Made by a program: the position numbers and the translations under genes. Under the pieces are notes generated by a model that did no database searches, was not told where the DNA came from, and saw only the letters and a program-made list of their open reading frames with translations. From Streptomyces parvulus (GTDB taxonomy: Bacteria > Actinomycetota > Actinomycetes > Streptomycetales > Streptomycetaceae), in the NCBI RefSeq assembly GCF_014648855.1, contig NZ_BMRX01000014.1:176001-240000 (forward strand): a stretch of DNA of 64,000 nt. Direction: 5' to 3'. This document shows, in pieces, positions 15,864 to 23,128 of this stretch (within the stretch, counting starts at the first letter, position 1; every line of letters starts with the position of its first letter).

Positions 15864-16747
15864 CCGCGGACCCGGACGGGACGCGCGCGCTCCCCCGCAA
15901 TCCGATCGGCGGCCACGTCCCCGTGGCCGGCGGGCTGCACTCCGTGGGGCTCTCCTACGCGCGCGAGCTGCGGGCGGAGACCGTGCAGGTCTTCGTCGCC
16001 AACCCGCGCGGCTGGGCGACGCCGGCCGGCAACCCCCGGCAGGACGAGGCGTTCCGGGAGGCCTGTACGGCCGGGTCGCTGCCGGTGTACGTGCACGCCC
16101 CGTACCTGATCAACTTCGGGTCGCACACCGAGGCGACGGTGGAGCGCTCGGTGGAGTCGCTGCGGCACTCCCTGCGGCGCGGGCGGGCGATCGGGGCGCG
16201 GGGCGTGGTCGTGCACACCGGCAGCGCGACCGGCGGACGGGAGCGGTCGGTGGCGCTCGCGCAGGTCCGGGAGTACCTGCTGCCCCTGCTCGACGAGCTG
16301 ACCCACGACGACGACCCGTACCTGCTGCTGGAGTCGACGGCCGGGCAGGGCTCCTCGCTGTGCTCGCGGACCTGGGACTTCGGCCCGTACTTCGAGGCGC
16401 TGGACGCCCACCCGAAGCTGGGCGTGTGCCTGGACACCTGCCACGTCTTCGCGGCGGGGCACGACCTGACCGGCCCGTCCGGCATGCACCGGACGCTGGA
16501 CCTGCTGGTGGACACGGTCGGCGCGGGCCGGCTGAAGCTGATCCACGCCAACGACTCCAAGGACGTGGCCGGCGCCCACAAGGACCGGCACGCGAACATC
16601 GGCGCCGGCCACATAGGCGAGGACCCGTTCCGGGCGCTGATGACCCACCCCGCGACCGAGGGCGTTCCGCTGGTCATCGAGACGCCGGGCGGCAAGGAGG
16701 GGCACGCGGCGGACGTGGAGCGGCTGAAGAAGCTGCGCGACGGCTGA
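15860..16747 (+). CDS. nfo: Deoxyribonuclease IV (AP endonuclease)
   Basis: A 295-residue TIM-barrel metalloenzyme that cuts at abasic sites in base-excision repair. Metal-binding segments are visible: VYVHAPYLINFGS, GVVVHTGSATG, LLLESTAGQGSS, GVCLDTCHVFAAGHD, LKLIHANDSKDVAGAHKDRH with HANIGAGHIG, and PLVIETPGG. These are the three AP_nuclease signatures. ATG 15860 overlaps the kinase stop by 4 nt, so the two genes are co-transcribed and probably coupled, an unusual pairing of envelope signalling and DNA repair. Confidence 0.93.
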   Translation: MTADPDGTRALPRNPIGGHVPVAGGLHSVGLSYARELRAETVQVFVANPRGWATPAGNPRQDEAFREACTAGSLPVYVHAPYLINFGSHTEATVERSVESLRHSLRRGRAIGARGVVVHTGSATGGRERSVALAQVREYLLPLLDELTHDDDPYLLLESTAGQGSSLCSRTWDFGPYFEALDAHPKLGVCLDTCHVFAAGHDLTGPSGMHRTLDLLVDTVGAGRLKLIHANDSKDVAGAHKDRHANIGAGHIGEDPFRALMTHPATEGVPLVIETPGGKEGHAADVERLKKLRDG

Positions 16748-16763
16748 TCCGCGCCCCCCGGGG

Positions 16764-17411
16764 TCAGAGCTCGGGGCCGTCCCCGGGCTCCTCCTGGTAG
16801 GAGTAGCGCTGCTCCCGCCAGGGGTCGCCGATGTTGTGGTAGCCGCGCTCCTCCCAGAAGCCGCGCCGGTCGGCCGTCATGTACTCGACGCCGCGCACCC
16901 ACTTGGGGCCCTTCCAGGCGTACAGGTGGGGGACGATCAGGCGCAGCGGGAAGCCGTGCTCGGCGGTGAGCAGTTCGCCGTCCTTGTGGGTGGCGAAGAG
17001 GGCGCGTCCGTCGGCGAAGTCGGCCAGCCGGAGGTTGGAGCTGAACCCGTACTCGGCCCAGACCATCACGTGGGTGACGGCCGGGGCGGGCGGCGCGAGG
17101 TCCAGGATCGAGGCGGCCGGCACCCCGCCCCACTCGGCGCCGAGCATGCTGAACTTCGTGACGCAGTGCAGGTCGGCGACGACCGTGGTGTACGGCAGGG
17201 CGGTGAACTCGTCGTGGGTCCAGCCGCGTTTCTCGCCGTCGGCGGTGGCCCCGAAGACCCGGAACTCCCAGCGCTCGGGGCGGAACTTGGGTACCGGTCC
17301 GTAGTGCGTGACCGGCCAGCCGCGCTGGAGGCGCTGTCCCGGCGGGAGCTCGAACGAGGACGCTCCTTCCGAACCGTCTTCCCCCGATTCGCTTCCCACC
17401 GGCTGACCCAT
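16764..17411 (-). CDS. Sulfite oxidase-like molybdopterin oxidoreductase
   Basis: A 215-residue single-domain protein of the oxidored_molyb family. GWPVTHYGPVP opens the fold; the molybdenum-ligand Cys lies in VADLHCVTKFSML; later VMVWAEYGFSSNL, EHGFPLRLIVPHLYAWKG and KWVRGVEYM are conserved. There is no heme or dimerisation domain and no Tat signal, so it is a cytoplasmic YedY-like core with unknown substrate. ATG 17411 follows GGATGGAG; a frame extended to 17471 lacks support. It converges on the nfo gene with a 16-nt gap. Confidence 0.88.
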   Translation of the reverse strand: MGQPVGSESGEDGSEGASSFELPPGQRLQRGWPVTHYGPVPKFRPERWEFRVFGATADGEKRGWTHDEFTALPYTTVVADLHCVTKFSMLGAEWGGVPAASILDLAPPAPAVTHVMVWAEYGFSSNLRLADFADGRALFATHKDGELLTAEHGFPLRLIVPHLYAWKGPKWVRGVEYMTADRRGFWEERGYHNIGDPWREQRYSYQEEPGDGPEL

Positions 17412-17602
17412 GTCTCCATCCTGACAGACCCGGACCGATGCCCCGGACCCACCCCGCTTACATTCGGGCAAATGGTAAGAACATCAACAATCTCGACTAA
17501 GCCTGTACTTACTTACTAAGTCAACACTTACTGGACGATCTTCGATACCGGTGCAATCATGCGGCGCAACAGGCCAGTTCCCGTTTTAAGGAGCGTCAAG
17601 CG

Positions 17603-18106
17603 ATGCAGGGCGACCCCGAGGTCATCGAGTTCCTGAATGAGCAGCTGACCGCCGAGCTGACGGCGATCAACCAGTACTTCCTGCACGCGAAGCTGCAGGA
17701 CCACAAGGGCTGGACCAAGCTCGCGAAGTACACGCGGGCGGAGTCCTTCGACGAGATGCGCCACGCGGAGGTGCTCACCGACCGCATCCTGCTCCTGGAC
17801 GGCCTGCCGAACTACCAGCGCCTCTTCCACGTGCGGGTCGGCCAGAGCGTGACCGAGATGTTCCAGGCCGACCGCGAGGTCGAGCTGGAGGCGATCGACC
17901 GGCTGCGCCGGGGCATCGAGGTGATGCGCGCCAAGCACGACATCACGTCGGCCAACATCTTCGAGGCGATCCTCGCCGACGAGGAGCACCACATCGACTA
18001 CCTGGAGACGCAGCTCGACCTGATCGAGAAGCTGGGCGAGTCGCTCTACCTGTCGACGGTCATCGAGCAGGTCCAGCCGGACGCGTCGGGACCGGGCTCG
18101 ATGTAG
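17603..18106 (+). CDS. bfr: Bacterioferritin
   Basis: A 167-residue four-helix ferritin subunit that stores iron in a 24-mer and binds heme at the subunit interface. Ferroxidase residues are in place: Glu in LTAELTAINQY, EMRHAE, a Glu in REVELEAIDRL and DEEHHIDYLE. The heme-ligand Met falls in AEVLTDRILLLDG/EMRH by family position but was not aligned. AAGGAG lies 12 nt before ATG 17603. The AT-richer upstream region (17480-17560) has repeated ACTTAC and CTTACTTACTAAG elements that may be regulatory. It converges with its ferredoxin, bfd, 16 nt downstream. Confidence 0.95.
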   Translation: MQGDPEVIEFLNEQLTAELTAINQYFLHAKLQDHKGWTKLAKYTRAESFDEMRHAEVLTDRILLLDGLPNYQRLFHVRVGQSVTEMFQADREVELEAIDRLRRGIEVMRAKHDITSANIFEAILADEEHHIDYLETQLDLIEKLGESLYLSTVIEQVQPDASGPGSM

Positions 18107-18122
18107 GTCCCGCGGGAGGCCC

Positions 18123-18359
18123 CTAGGCCGCTTCGGGCAGCGCTTCGGGCAGCTCCGCGAGGGCCGGAGCGCCCTGGTCGGCCAGGGTCCGGCGGGGGCA
18201 GGCGCCGCGGCCGAGAAGCGCCTGGATGCGCCGCACGCAGCCGCCGCAGTCGGTGCCCGCCTTGCAGGCGGACGCGATCTGCCGGGGCGTGCAGGCACCG
18301 GCGTCCGCGTGGCTCTTCACCTGTTCCTCGGTGACACCGAAGCAGCTGCAGACGAACAC
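18123..18359 (-). CDS. bfd: Bacterioferritin-associated ferredoxin
   Basis: A 78-residue [2Fe-2S] protein with the four cysteines of the family: VFVCSCFGVTEEQ at the start and CKAGTDCGGC later. Bfd proteins reduce bacterioferritin heme to release stored iron. GTG 18359 is chosen because GGGAGG lies 8 nt upstream; a GTG at 18368 touches that sequence. The tail after residue 50 (GRGACPRRTLADQG onward) is poorly conserved. A DmdR-type iron box sits 68 nt upstream, which predicts expression when iron is scarce, as expected for iron release. Confidence 0.9.
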   Translation of the reverse strand: MFVCSCFGVTEEQVKSHADAGACTPRQIASACKAGTDCGGCVRRIQALLGRGACPRRTLADQGAPALAELPEALPEAA

Positions 18360-18426
18360 GCGGTTCACCTCCCGGGCGGGGTACAGAGTCGTGCCGTACC
18401 GACGACCGGGGGGCCCGACTGATCGG

Positions 18427-18445
18427 TGAGGCAAACCTAACCTTA
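18427..18445 (-). promoter_or_regulatory. DmdR/DtxR-type iron box before bfd
   Basis: On the minus strand the 19-mer begins TAAGGTTAGGTTTGCCTCA and matches the iron-box consensus TTAGGTTAGGCTAACCTAA at 14 of 19 positions, with the left half nearly perfect. It should bind the iron-dependent repressor DmdR1 and repress bfd when iron is plentiful. Confidence 0.75.
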
Positions 18446-18474
18446 CCCATCACGCAAGGCCGGCAAAAGTGGAG

Positions 18475-18504
18475 GGGGCGCGGATCCCGTGTGACCCGCG
18501 CCCC
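18475..18504 (-). terminator. Terminator of the DAHP synthase gene
   Basis: Arms GGGGCGCGG (18475-18483) and CCGCGCCCC (18496-18504) form a 9-bp stem 26 nt past the gene's stop. On the minus strand it is followed by CTCCACTTTTGCC, a short T-run. Confidence 0.6.
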
Positions 18505-18530
18505 ATTTCACCGCCCGTCCGGGCGCGCCC

Positions 18531-19883
18531 TCACTGGTCCCGGTACATCTCCGCCACCAGGAAGGCCAGGTCGAGCGACTGGCTGCGGTTGAGCCGCGGG
18601 TCGCAGGCGGTCTCGTAGCGCTGGTGCAGGTCGTCGACGAAGATCTCGTCGCCGCCGCCCACGCACTCGGTGACGTCGTCGCCGGTCAGCTCCACGTGGA
18701 TGCCGCCCGGGTGGGTGCCGAGCGCCTTGTGGACCTCGAAGAAGCCCTTGACCTCGTCGAGCACGTCGTCGAAGCGGCGGGTCTTGTGCCCGGAGGCCGC
18801 CTCGTAGGTGTTGCCGTGCATCGGGTCGGTGATCCAGGCGACGGTGGCGCCGGAGGCGGTGACCTTCTCGACCAGCTCGGGGAGCTTGTCCCGGATCTTG
18901 TCGGCGCCCATGCGGACGATGAAGGTCAGGCGGCCCGGCTCGCGCTCCGGGTCGAGGCGCTCGATGTACTGCAGCGCCTCCTCGGCCGTCGTCGTGGGGC
19001 CGAGCTTGATCCCGATCGGGTTGCGGATCCGCGAGGCGAACTCGATGTGCGCGTGGTCCAGCTGCCGGGTGCGCTCACCGATCCACACCATGTGCCCGGA
19101 GACGTCGTACAGCTGCCCCGTGCGGGAGTCGACGCGGGTCAGGGCCGACTCGTAGTCGAGCAGCAGCGCCTCGTGCGAGGAGAAGAACTCGACGGTCTTG
19201 AACTCCTCCGGGTCGGTGCCGCAGGCCCGCATGAAGTTCAGCGCGTTGTCGATCTCCCGGGCCAGCTGCTCGTAGCGCTGCCCGGACGGGGAGGACTTCA
19301 CGAAGTCCTGGTTCCAGGCGTGCACCTGGCGCAGGTCGGCGTAACCGCCGGTGGTGAAGGCGCGCACCAGGTTCAGCGTGGAGGCCGAGGCGTGGTACAT
19401 GCGCTTGAGCCGCTCGGGGTCCGGGATACGGGCCGCCTCGGTGAAGTCGAAGCCGTTGACCGAGTCGCCGCGGTAGGTCGGCAGGGTCACGCCGTCGCGG
19501 GTCTCGGTCGGCTTGGAGCGCGGCTTCGAGTACTGGCCGGCGATGCGGCCGACCTTCACCACGGGCACGGACGCGGCGTACGTCAGCACCGCGCCCATCT
19601 GGAGCAGGGTCTTCAGCTTGTTGCGGATGTGGTCCGCGGACACCGCGTCGAAGGCTTCGGCGCAGTCGCCGCCCTGGAGGAGGAACGCCTCTCCCTTGGC
19701 GACTGCCGCCAGCCGGGCGCGCAGCTGGTCGCACTCGCCCGCGAAGACGAGCGGTGGATACGACTCGAGGTCCGCGATCACTGCGCGCAGAGCCTCGGTG
19801 TCGGGGTACTCGGGCTGCTGCGCCGCGGGCAGGTCTCGCCAGGTGTTGCCAGCGCTCGGGCTGGTCTTAGCGTTCACGGTCAC
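18531..19883 (-). CDS. aroH: Class II 3-deoxy-7-phosphoheptulonate synthase
   Basis: A 450-residue plant-type (class II) DAHP synthase, the first step of the shikimate pathway, joining PEP and erythrose 4-phosphate. Motifs: PPLVFAGECDQL, FLLQGGDCAEAF with the metal Cys, VGRIAGQYSKPRSKPTE, YRGDSVNGF, SSHEALLLDYE, HMVWIGERTRQLD, GIKLGPTTTAEEAL, WITDPMHGNT and GGIHVELTGDDVTEC. Two in-frame GTG codons (19883 and 19877) are possible; the second has better spacing from GAGGGG. Mycobacterial aroG (Rv2178c) is the same class and similarly close to a PknL gene. It feeds both anthranilate genes in this window. Confidence 0.95.
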   Translation of the reverse strand: MTVNAKTSPSAGNTWRDLPAAQQPEYPDTEALRAVIADLESYPPLVFAGECDQLRARLAAVAKGEAFLLQGGDCAEAFDAVSADHIRNKLKTLLQMGAVLTYAASVPVVKVGRIAGQYSKPRSKPTETRDGVTLPTYRGDSVNGFDFTEAARIPDPERLKRMYHASASTLNLVRAFTTGGYADLRQVHAWNQDFVKSSPSGQRYEQLAREIDNALNFMRACGTDPEEFKTVEFFSSHEALLLDYESALTRVDSRTGQLYDVSGHMVWIGERTRQLDHAHIEFASRIRNPIGIKLGPTTTAEEALQYIERLDPEREPGRLTFIVRMGADKIRDKLPELVEKVTASGATVAWITDPMHGNTYEAASGHKTRRFDDVLDEVKGFFEVHKALGTHPGGIHVELTGDDVTECVGGGDEIFVDDLHQRYETACDPRLNRSQSLDLAFLVAEMYRDQ

Positions 19884-20050
19884 CCCTCAACCCTACGGGG
19901 TCCGCGTACGCGGTCGGTGCCCGGCTCGACAGGTGAGACGGGACCCGGGCGGCGGGCCCGGCGGCCCGGGTTGGTACCCTCACGCGCCTTCCGTGGTTCT
20001 GATCACGGACATCTCAAGTACATATCGAGCGCGTATATCGGGGTGGGGAT

Positions 20051-22876
20051 TTGAGCGCGGAACATCGCAGGGACCGCACGAAGAAGAGACTGCTCGTCTA
20101 CGGCGTCGCGTCGGCGGTGGCCGTCGCCGCCACCGCCGGCACCCTGGCCCTGGCCTCGCCCGGGCTCCTGGGCTCGGACACCGCCCGGGCCGCGACGGCG
20201 CCGGGGGCCCGGCTGCAGGACGAGTTCCGGGCGGCCGCGGAGGAGTTCGACGTCCCGCAGAGCGTCCTCATGGCGGTCTCGTACCGGCAGACGCGCTGGG
20301 AGGCCCACGACGGGCTGCCGAGCACCACCGGCGCCTACAACGTGATGGGACTCACGGACGTCGACCCGGAGAGCCTGCCGGACTCCGGCTCCGCCGAGGA
20401 GCGCGAGCACCGGCTCGAGCACCTGAACCGCAGCGGCGACCCGGTCGTCGAGAAGAACTTCGACGCGGGCAAGGCGCTCCGGAGCCTCGGGCAGGAGCCC
20501 GTCGACACCGGCGACCCGCGGCTGCACACCCTGGACGAGGCGGCAGATCTCATCGACGCCTCGCCCGAGGAGGTGCGCGGCGACTCCGGGGAGAGCATCC
20601 GGGCGGGCGCCGCCCTGCTCGCCGAGTACCAGCGGGACGCGACCGGTTCGCTGCCCGAGGACCCCGGGGCCTGGTATCCGGCGGTCGCCCGGGCCGGCCA
20701 GTCGACGGACGCCAAGGGCGCACGGCAGTTCGCGCAGCGCGTGTACGAGTCGATCAGGACCGGTGAGAGCCGCGTCACCGCCGACGGCCAGTCCCTCACG
20801 CTGCCGGCCGACCCGGCCGTGCGGCCGGACCGCACCGCGGACCTGGACCTGGCCGCCGCCACCGCCCCGGCCCCCGACTGCCCCTCGGGCCTCAGCTGCG
20901 ACTTCCGTCCCGCCGCCTACAAGCAGAACGGCGGCATCGACGACTGGGGCAACTACAACGTGGCGAACCGCCCCACGGCGGGCAACGAGATCACCTCGAT
21001 CGTGATCCACGACACCGAGGGCAGCTACAGCAGCGCCCTGGGCGTCTTCCAGAACTCCCTCTCGTACGCCAGCGCCCACTACCTGATCCGCGCCTCCGAC
21101 GGTCTGGTGACCCAGCTCGTCGAGAACAAGAACGAGGCCTGGCACGCCGCCAACAAGACCCTCAACATGCACTCGATCGGCATCGAGCACGAGGGCTACG
21201 CCATCAAGGACGGCAGCTGGTACACCGAGCCGCAGTACGAGTCCTCGGCGGCGCTGGTGAAGTACCTGGCCGGCAAGTACGGCATCCCGCTGGACCGCGA
21301 GCACGTCATCGGCCACGACGAGGTGCCGGGCGTCCTGGACGCGAACGTGAAGACCCAGCACTGGGACCCGGGCCCGTTCTGGGACTGGAACCACTACATG
21401 GGCCTGCTGGGCGCCCCCACCGGCGCCGAGGGGCCGGGCGGCCCGTACAAGGCCGGTCAGGTGGTCCGCGTCGTACCGCCGTTCACCACGGCGAACCAGC
21501 CGAAGATCACCAACAACGGCTCCGCGGTCCCGCAGCAGCCGGCGAACTTCACGTACCTGTACTCCTCGCCGTCCACCTCCTCGGCCACGCTCACCGACCC
21601 GTACCTGGGCAGCCAGACCTGGAGCGAGGGCTGGAACTGGGGCAACAAGGTCCTGGCCGGCGGCGAGTTCGTGGTCGCCGAGGCACGGCAGGACTGGACG
21701 GCCATCTGGTACGGCGGCAAGAAGGCCTGGTTCCAGAACCGGGGCGGCCAGTTCGCCACCGCCGCCGGAACGCCGGACGTGGTCACGGCCAAGGCCGGGG
21801 CGAGTTCCGTCCCGGTGTACGGCCGCGCCTACCCCGAGGACGGCGCGTACACCGGCACCGGGGTCCCGGTGCAGAACAAGAACAACGAGTCCCTGAGCAA
21901 GTACGGCGTCCTCAGCGGGCAGAAGTACGCCCTGGCCGGCGGCGCCCTGAAGGGCTCGTACTACAACAGCGGCAACATCGACGGCTCGGGCACCGGTTCG
22001 CGCGTCGTGGTCGTGGGCGACACGACGTACTACCCGATCCGCTACAACCACCGCATCGGCTATGTGCGCACGGCCGACGTCCAGCTGGTCAAGGCCACCG
22101 CGCCCGACCCGGGCACCGACCGCTACAACATCCTCGGCCGGGACGCCTCGGGCGTGCTGTGGCAGTACCAGGGCACCGGGGAGCCCTCCACCCCGTTCTT
22201 CGGCCGCTTCCGCGTTGGCGGCGGCTGGAACGACTACAACGCGGTGACGACCCTGACGGCGCTGCGCGCGGACGGCACCGGCGACATGGTGGCCCGCGAC
22301 AAGGGCGGGGTGCTCTGGTACTACAAGGGCACCGGCAACCCGGCGAAGCCCTTCGGGTCCCGTGTCCGGGTCGGCGGCGGCTGGTCGGTCTACGACACGC
22401 TCACCGGCGCCCGGGACCTCAGCGGGGACGGCAGGGCCGACCTGATCGCCCGCGACAGGAGCGGGGTCCTCTGGCTCTACAAGGGCACCGGCAACCCGGC
22501 CAAGCCCTTCGAGGCCATGAGCAGGGTCGGCGGCGGCTGGTCCGCCTTCAACGCGCTGGCCGACACCGGCGATCTCACCGGGGACGGCAGGGCCGACCTG
22601 ATCGCCCGCGACAAGAGCGGGGTCCTCTGGCTCTACAAGGGCACCGGCAACCCGGCCAAGCCCTTCGAGGCCATGAGCAGGGTCGGCGGCGGCTGGTCCG
22701 CCTACGACGTGCTGAACGGCCCCAGCGACCTGAACCGCGACGGGGTGCCGGATCTCGTCGCGCGCGACAAGGACGGCGTGCTCTGGTTCTACCAGGGCAC
22801 CGGCAGTGCGACGGCGCCGTTCAAGGCCCGCGCCAGGGTCGGCGGCGGCTGGAACACGTACAACATGATCGTCTGA
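20051..22876 (+). CDS. Secreted N-acetylmuramoyl-L-alanine amidase with C-terminal FG-GAP-like repeats
   Basis: A 941-residue exported protein. A basic start (MSAEHRRDRTKKRLLVYG) precedes a hydrophobic signal segment (ASAVAVAATAGTLALA). Residues 50-250 resemble a lysozyme/transglycosylase-like helical domain. An Amidase_2/PGRP domain follows (about 290-460): TSIVIHDTEGSYSS with a zinc His, SAHYLIRASDG, NMHSIGIEHEG, EHVIGHDEVPG and HWDPGPFWDW with the remaining zinc ligands. After a linker and SH3-like region, five repeats of about 46-52 residues (SGVLWxYKGTGNPAKPF, RVGGGW, DLSGDGRADLIARD) form a likely beta-propeller or lectin-like module. The start is TTG 20051 after GGGTGGGG. It should cleave peptide stems from glycan strands. 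Confidence 0.88.
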   Translation: MSAEHRRDRTKKRLLVYGVASAVAVAATAGTLALASPGLLGSDTARAATAPGARLQDEFRAAAEEFDVPQSVLMAVSYRQTRWEAHDGLPSTTGAYNVMGLTDVDPESLPDSGSAEEREHRLEHLNRSGDPVVEKNFDAGKALRSLGQEPVDTGDPRLHTLDEAADLIDASPEEVRGDSGESIRAGAALLAEYQRDATGSLPEDPGAWYPAVARAGQSTDAKGARQFAQRVYESIRTGESRVTADGQSLTLPADPAVRPDRTADLDLAAATAPAPDCPSGLSCDFRPAAYKQNGGIDDWGNYNVANRPTAGNEITSIVIHDTEGSYSSALGVFQNSLSYASAHYLIRASDGLVTQLVENKNEAWHAANKTLNMHSIGIEHEGYAIKDGSWYTEPQYESSAALVKYLAGKYGIPLDREHVIGHDEVPGVLDANVKTQHWDPGPFWDWNHYMGLLGAPTGAEGPGGPYKAGQVVRVVPPFTTANQPKITNNGSAVPQQPANFTYLYSSPSTSSATLTDPYLGSQTWSEGWNWGNKVLAGGEFVVAEARQDWTAIWYGGKKAWFQNRGGQFATAAGTPDVVTAKAGASSVPVYGRAYPEDGAYTGTGVPVQNKNNESLSKYGVLSGQKYALAGGALKGSYYNSGNIDGSGTGSRVVVVGDTTYYPIRYNHRIGYVRTADVQLVKATAPDPGTDRYNILGRDASGVLWQYQGTGEPSTPFFGRFRVGGGWNDYNAVTTLTALRADGTGDMVARDKGGVLWYYKGTGNPAKPFGSRVRVGGGWSVYDTLTGARDLSGDGRADLIARDRSGVLWLYKGTGNPAKPFEAMSRVGGGWSAFNALADTGDLTGDGRADLIARDKSGVLWLYKGTGNPAKPFEAMSRVGGGWSAYDVLNGPSDLNRDGVPDLVARDKDGVLWFYQGTGSATAPFKARARVGGGWNTYNMIV
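22424..22705 (+). repeat. Near-identical 156-nt tandem repeat inside the amidase gene
   Basis: About 126 nt starting GGGGACGGCAGGGCCGACC recur 156 nt (52 codons) later: 22424-22549 and 22580-22705 differ at only one or two bases. Neighbouring repeat units of the same module are much more diverged, which points to a recent duplication or gene conversion. Confidence 0.85.
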
Positions 22877-22942
22877 CGTCGGCGCCGGCGCCGCGGGCGT
22901 CCCGGATCACGGGACGTGCCGCGGCGCCGCGCGCGGATGCAG

Positions 22943-22948
22943 TAGGGT
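22943..22948 (+). promoter_or_regulatory. -10 element of the trp leader, leaderless
   Basis: TAGGGT is exactly 7 nt before the trpL ATG (22956), so transcription should begin at or next to the start codon of the leader peptide. Confidence 0.65.
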
Positions 22949-22955
22949 CTGCGGC

Positions 22956-23021
22956 ATGTTCGCGCACTCGACCCAGACCTGCCAGACCTGGTGGTGGACC
23001 GCTCATCCGGCGGCCCGCTGA
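22956..23021 (+). CDS. trpL: Trp leader peptide (attenuator)
   Basis: A 21-residue peptide, MFAHSTQTCQTWWWTAHPAA ending with Arg, has three consecutive Trp codons (TGG x3, 22989-22997 region). This is the hallmark of ribosome-mediated tryptophan attenuation. It has no ribosome-binding site and a leaderless promoter. A strong hairpin (23045-23069) follows 23 nt later and the structural gene starts at 23129. Ribosome stalling at the Trp codons when charged tRNA-Trp is scarce should prevent formation of the terminator. Confidence 0.9.
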   Translation: MFAHSTQTCQTWWWTAHPAAR

Positions 23022-23044
23022 CTGCGCGTGACGTAAGACTTCGC

Positions 23045-23069
23045 GAAGGCCGCCCGAGGGGCGGCCTTC
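23045..23069 (+). terminator. trp attenuator hairpin
   Basis: GAAGGCCGCCC (23045-23055) and GGGCGGCCTTC (23059-23069) form a perfect 11-bp stem with a 3-nt loop, followed by GGTGTTTCC. It lies between trpL and the anthranilate synthase gene, in the position of the attenuation terminator. Confidence 0.85.
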
Positions 23070-23128
23070 GGTGTTTCCGCGACCGGGGTCCGTTCCTCTC
23101 TCCGACGAACCGAGAAGGACACGGACTC

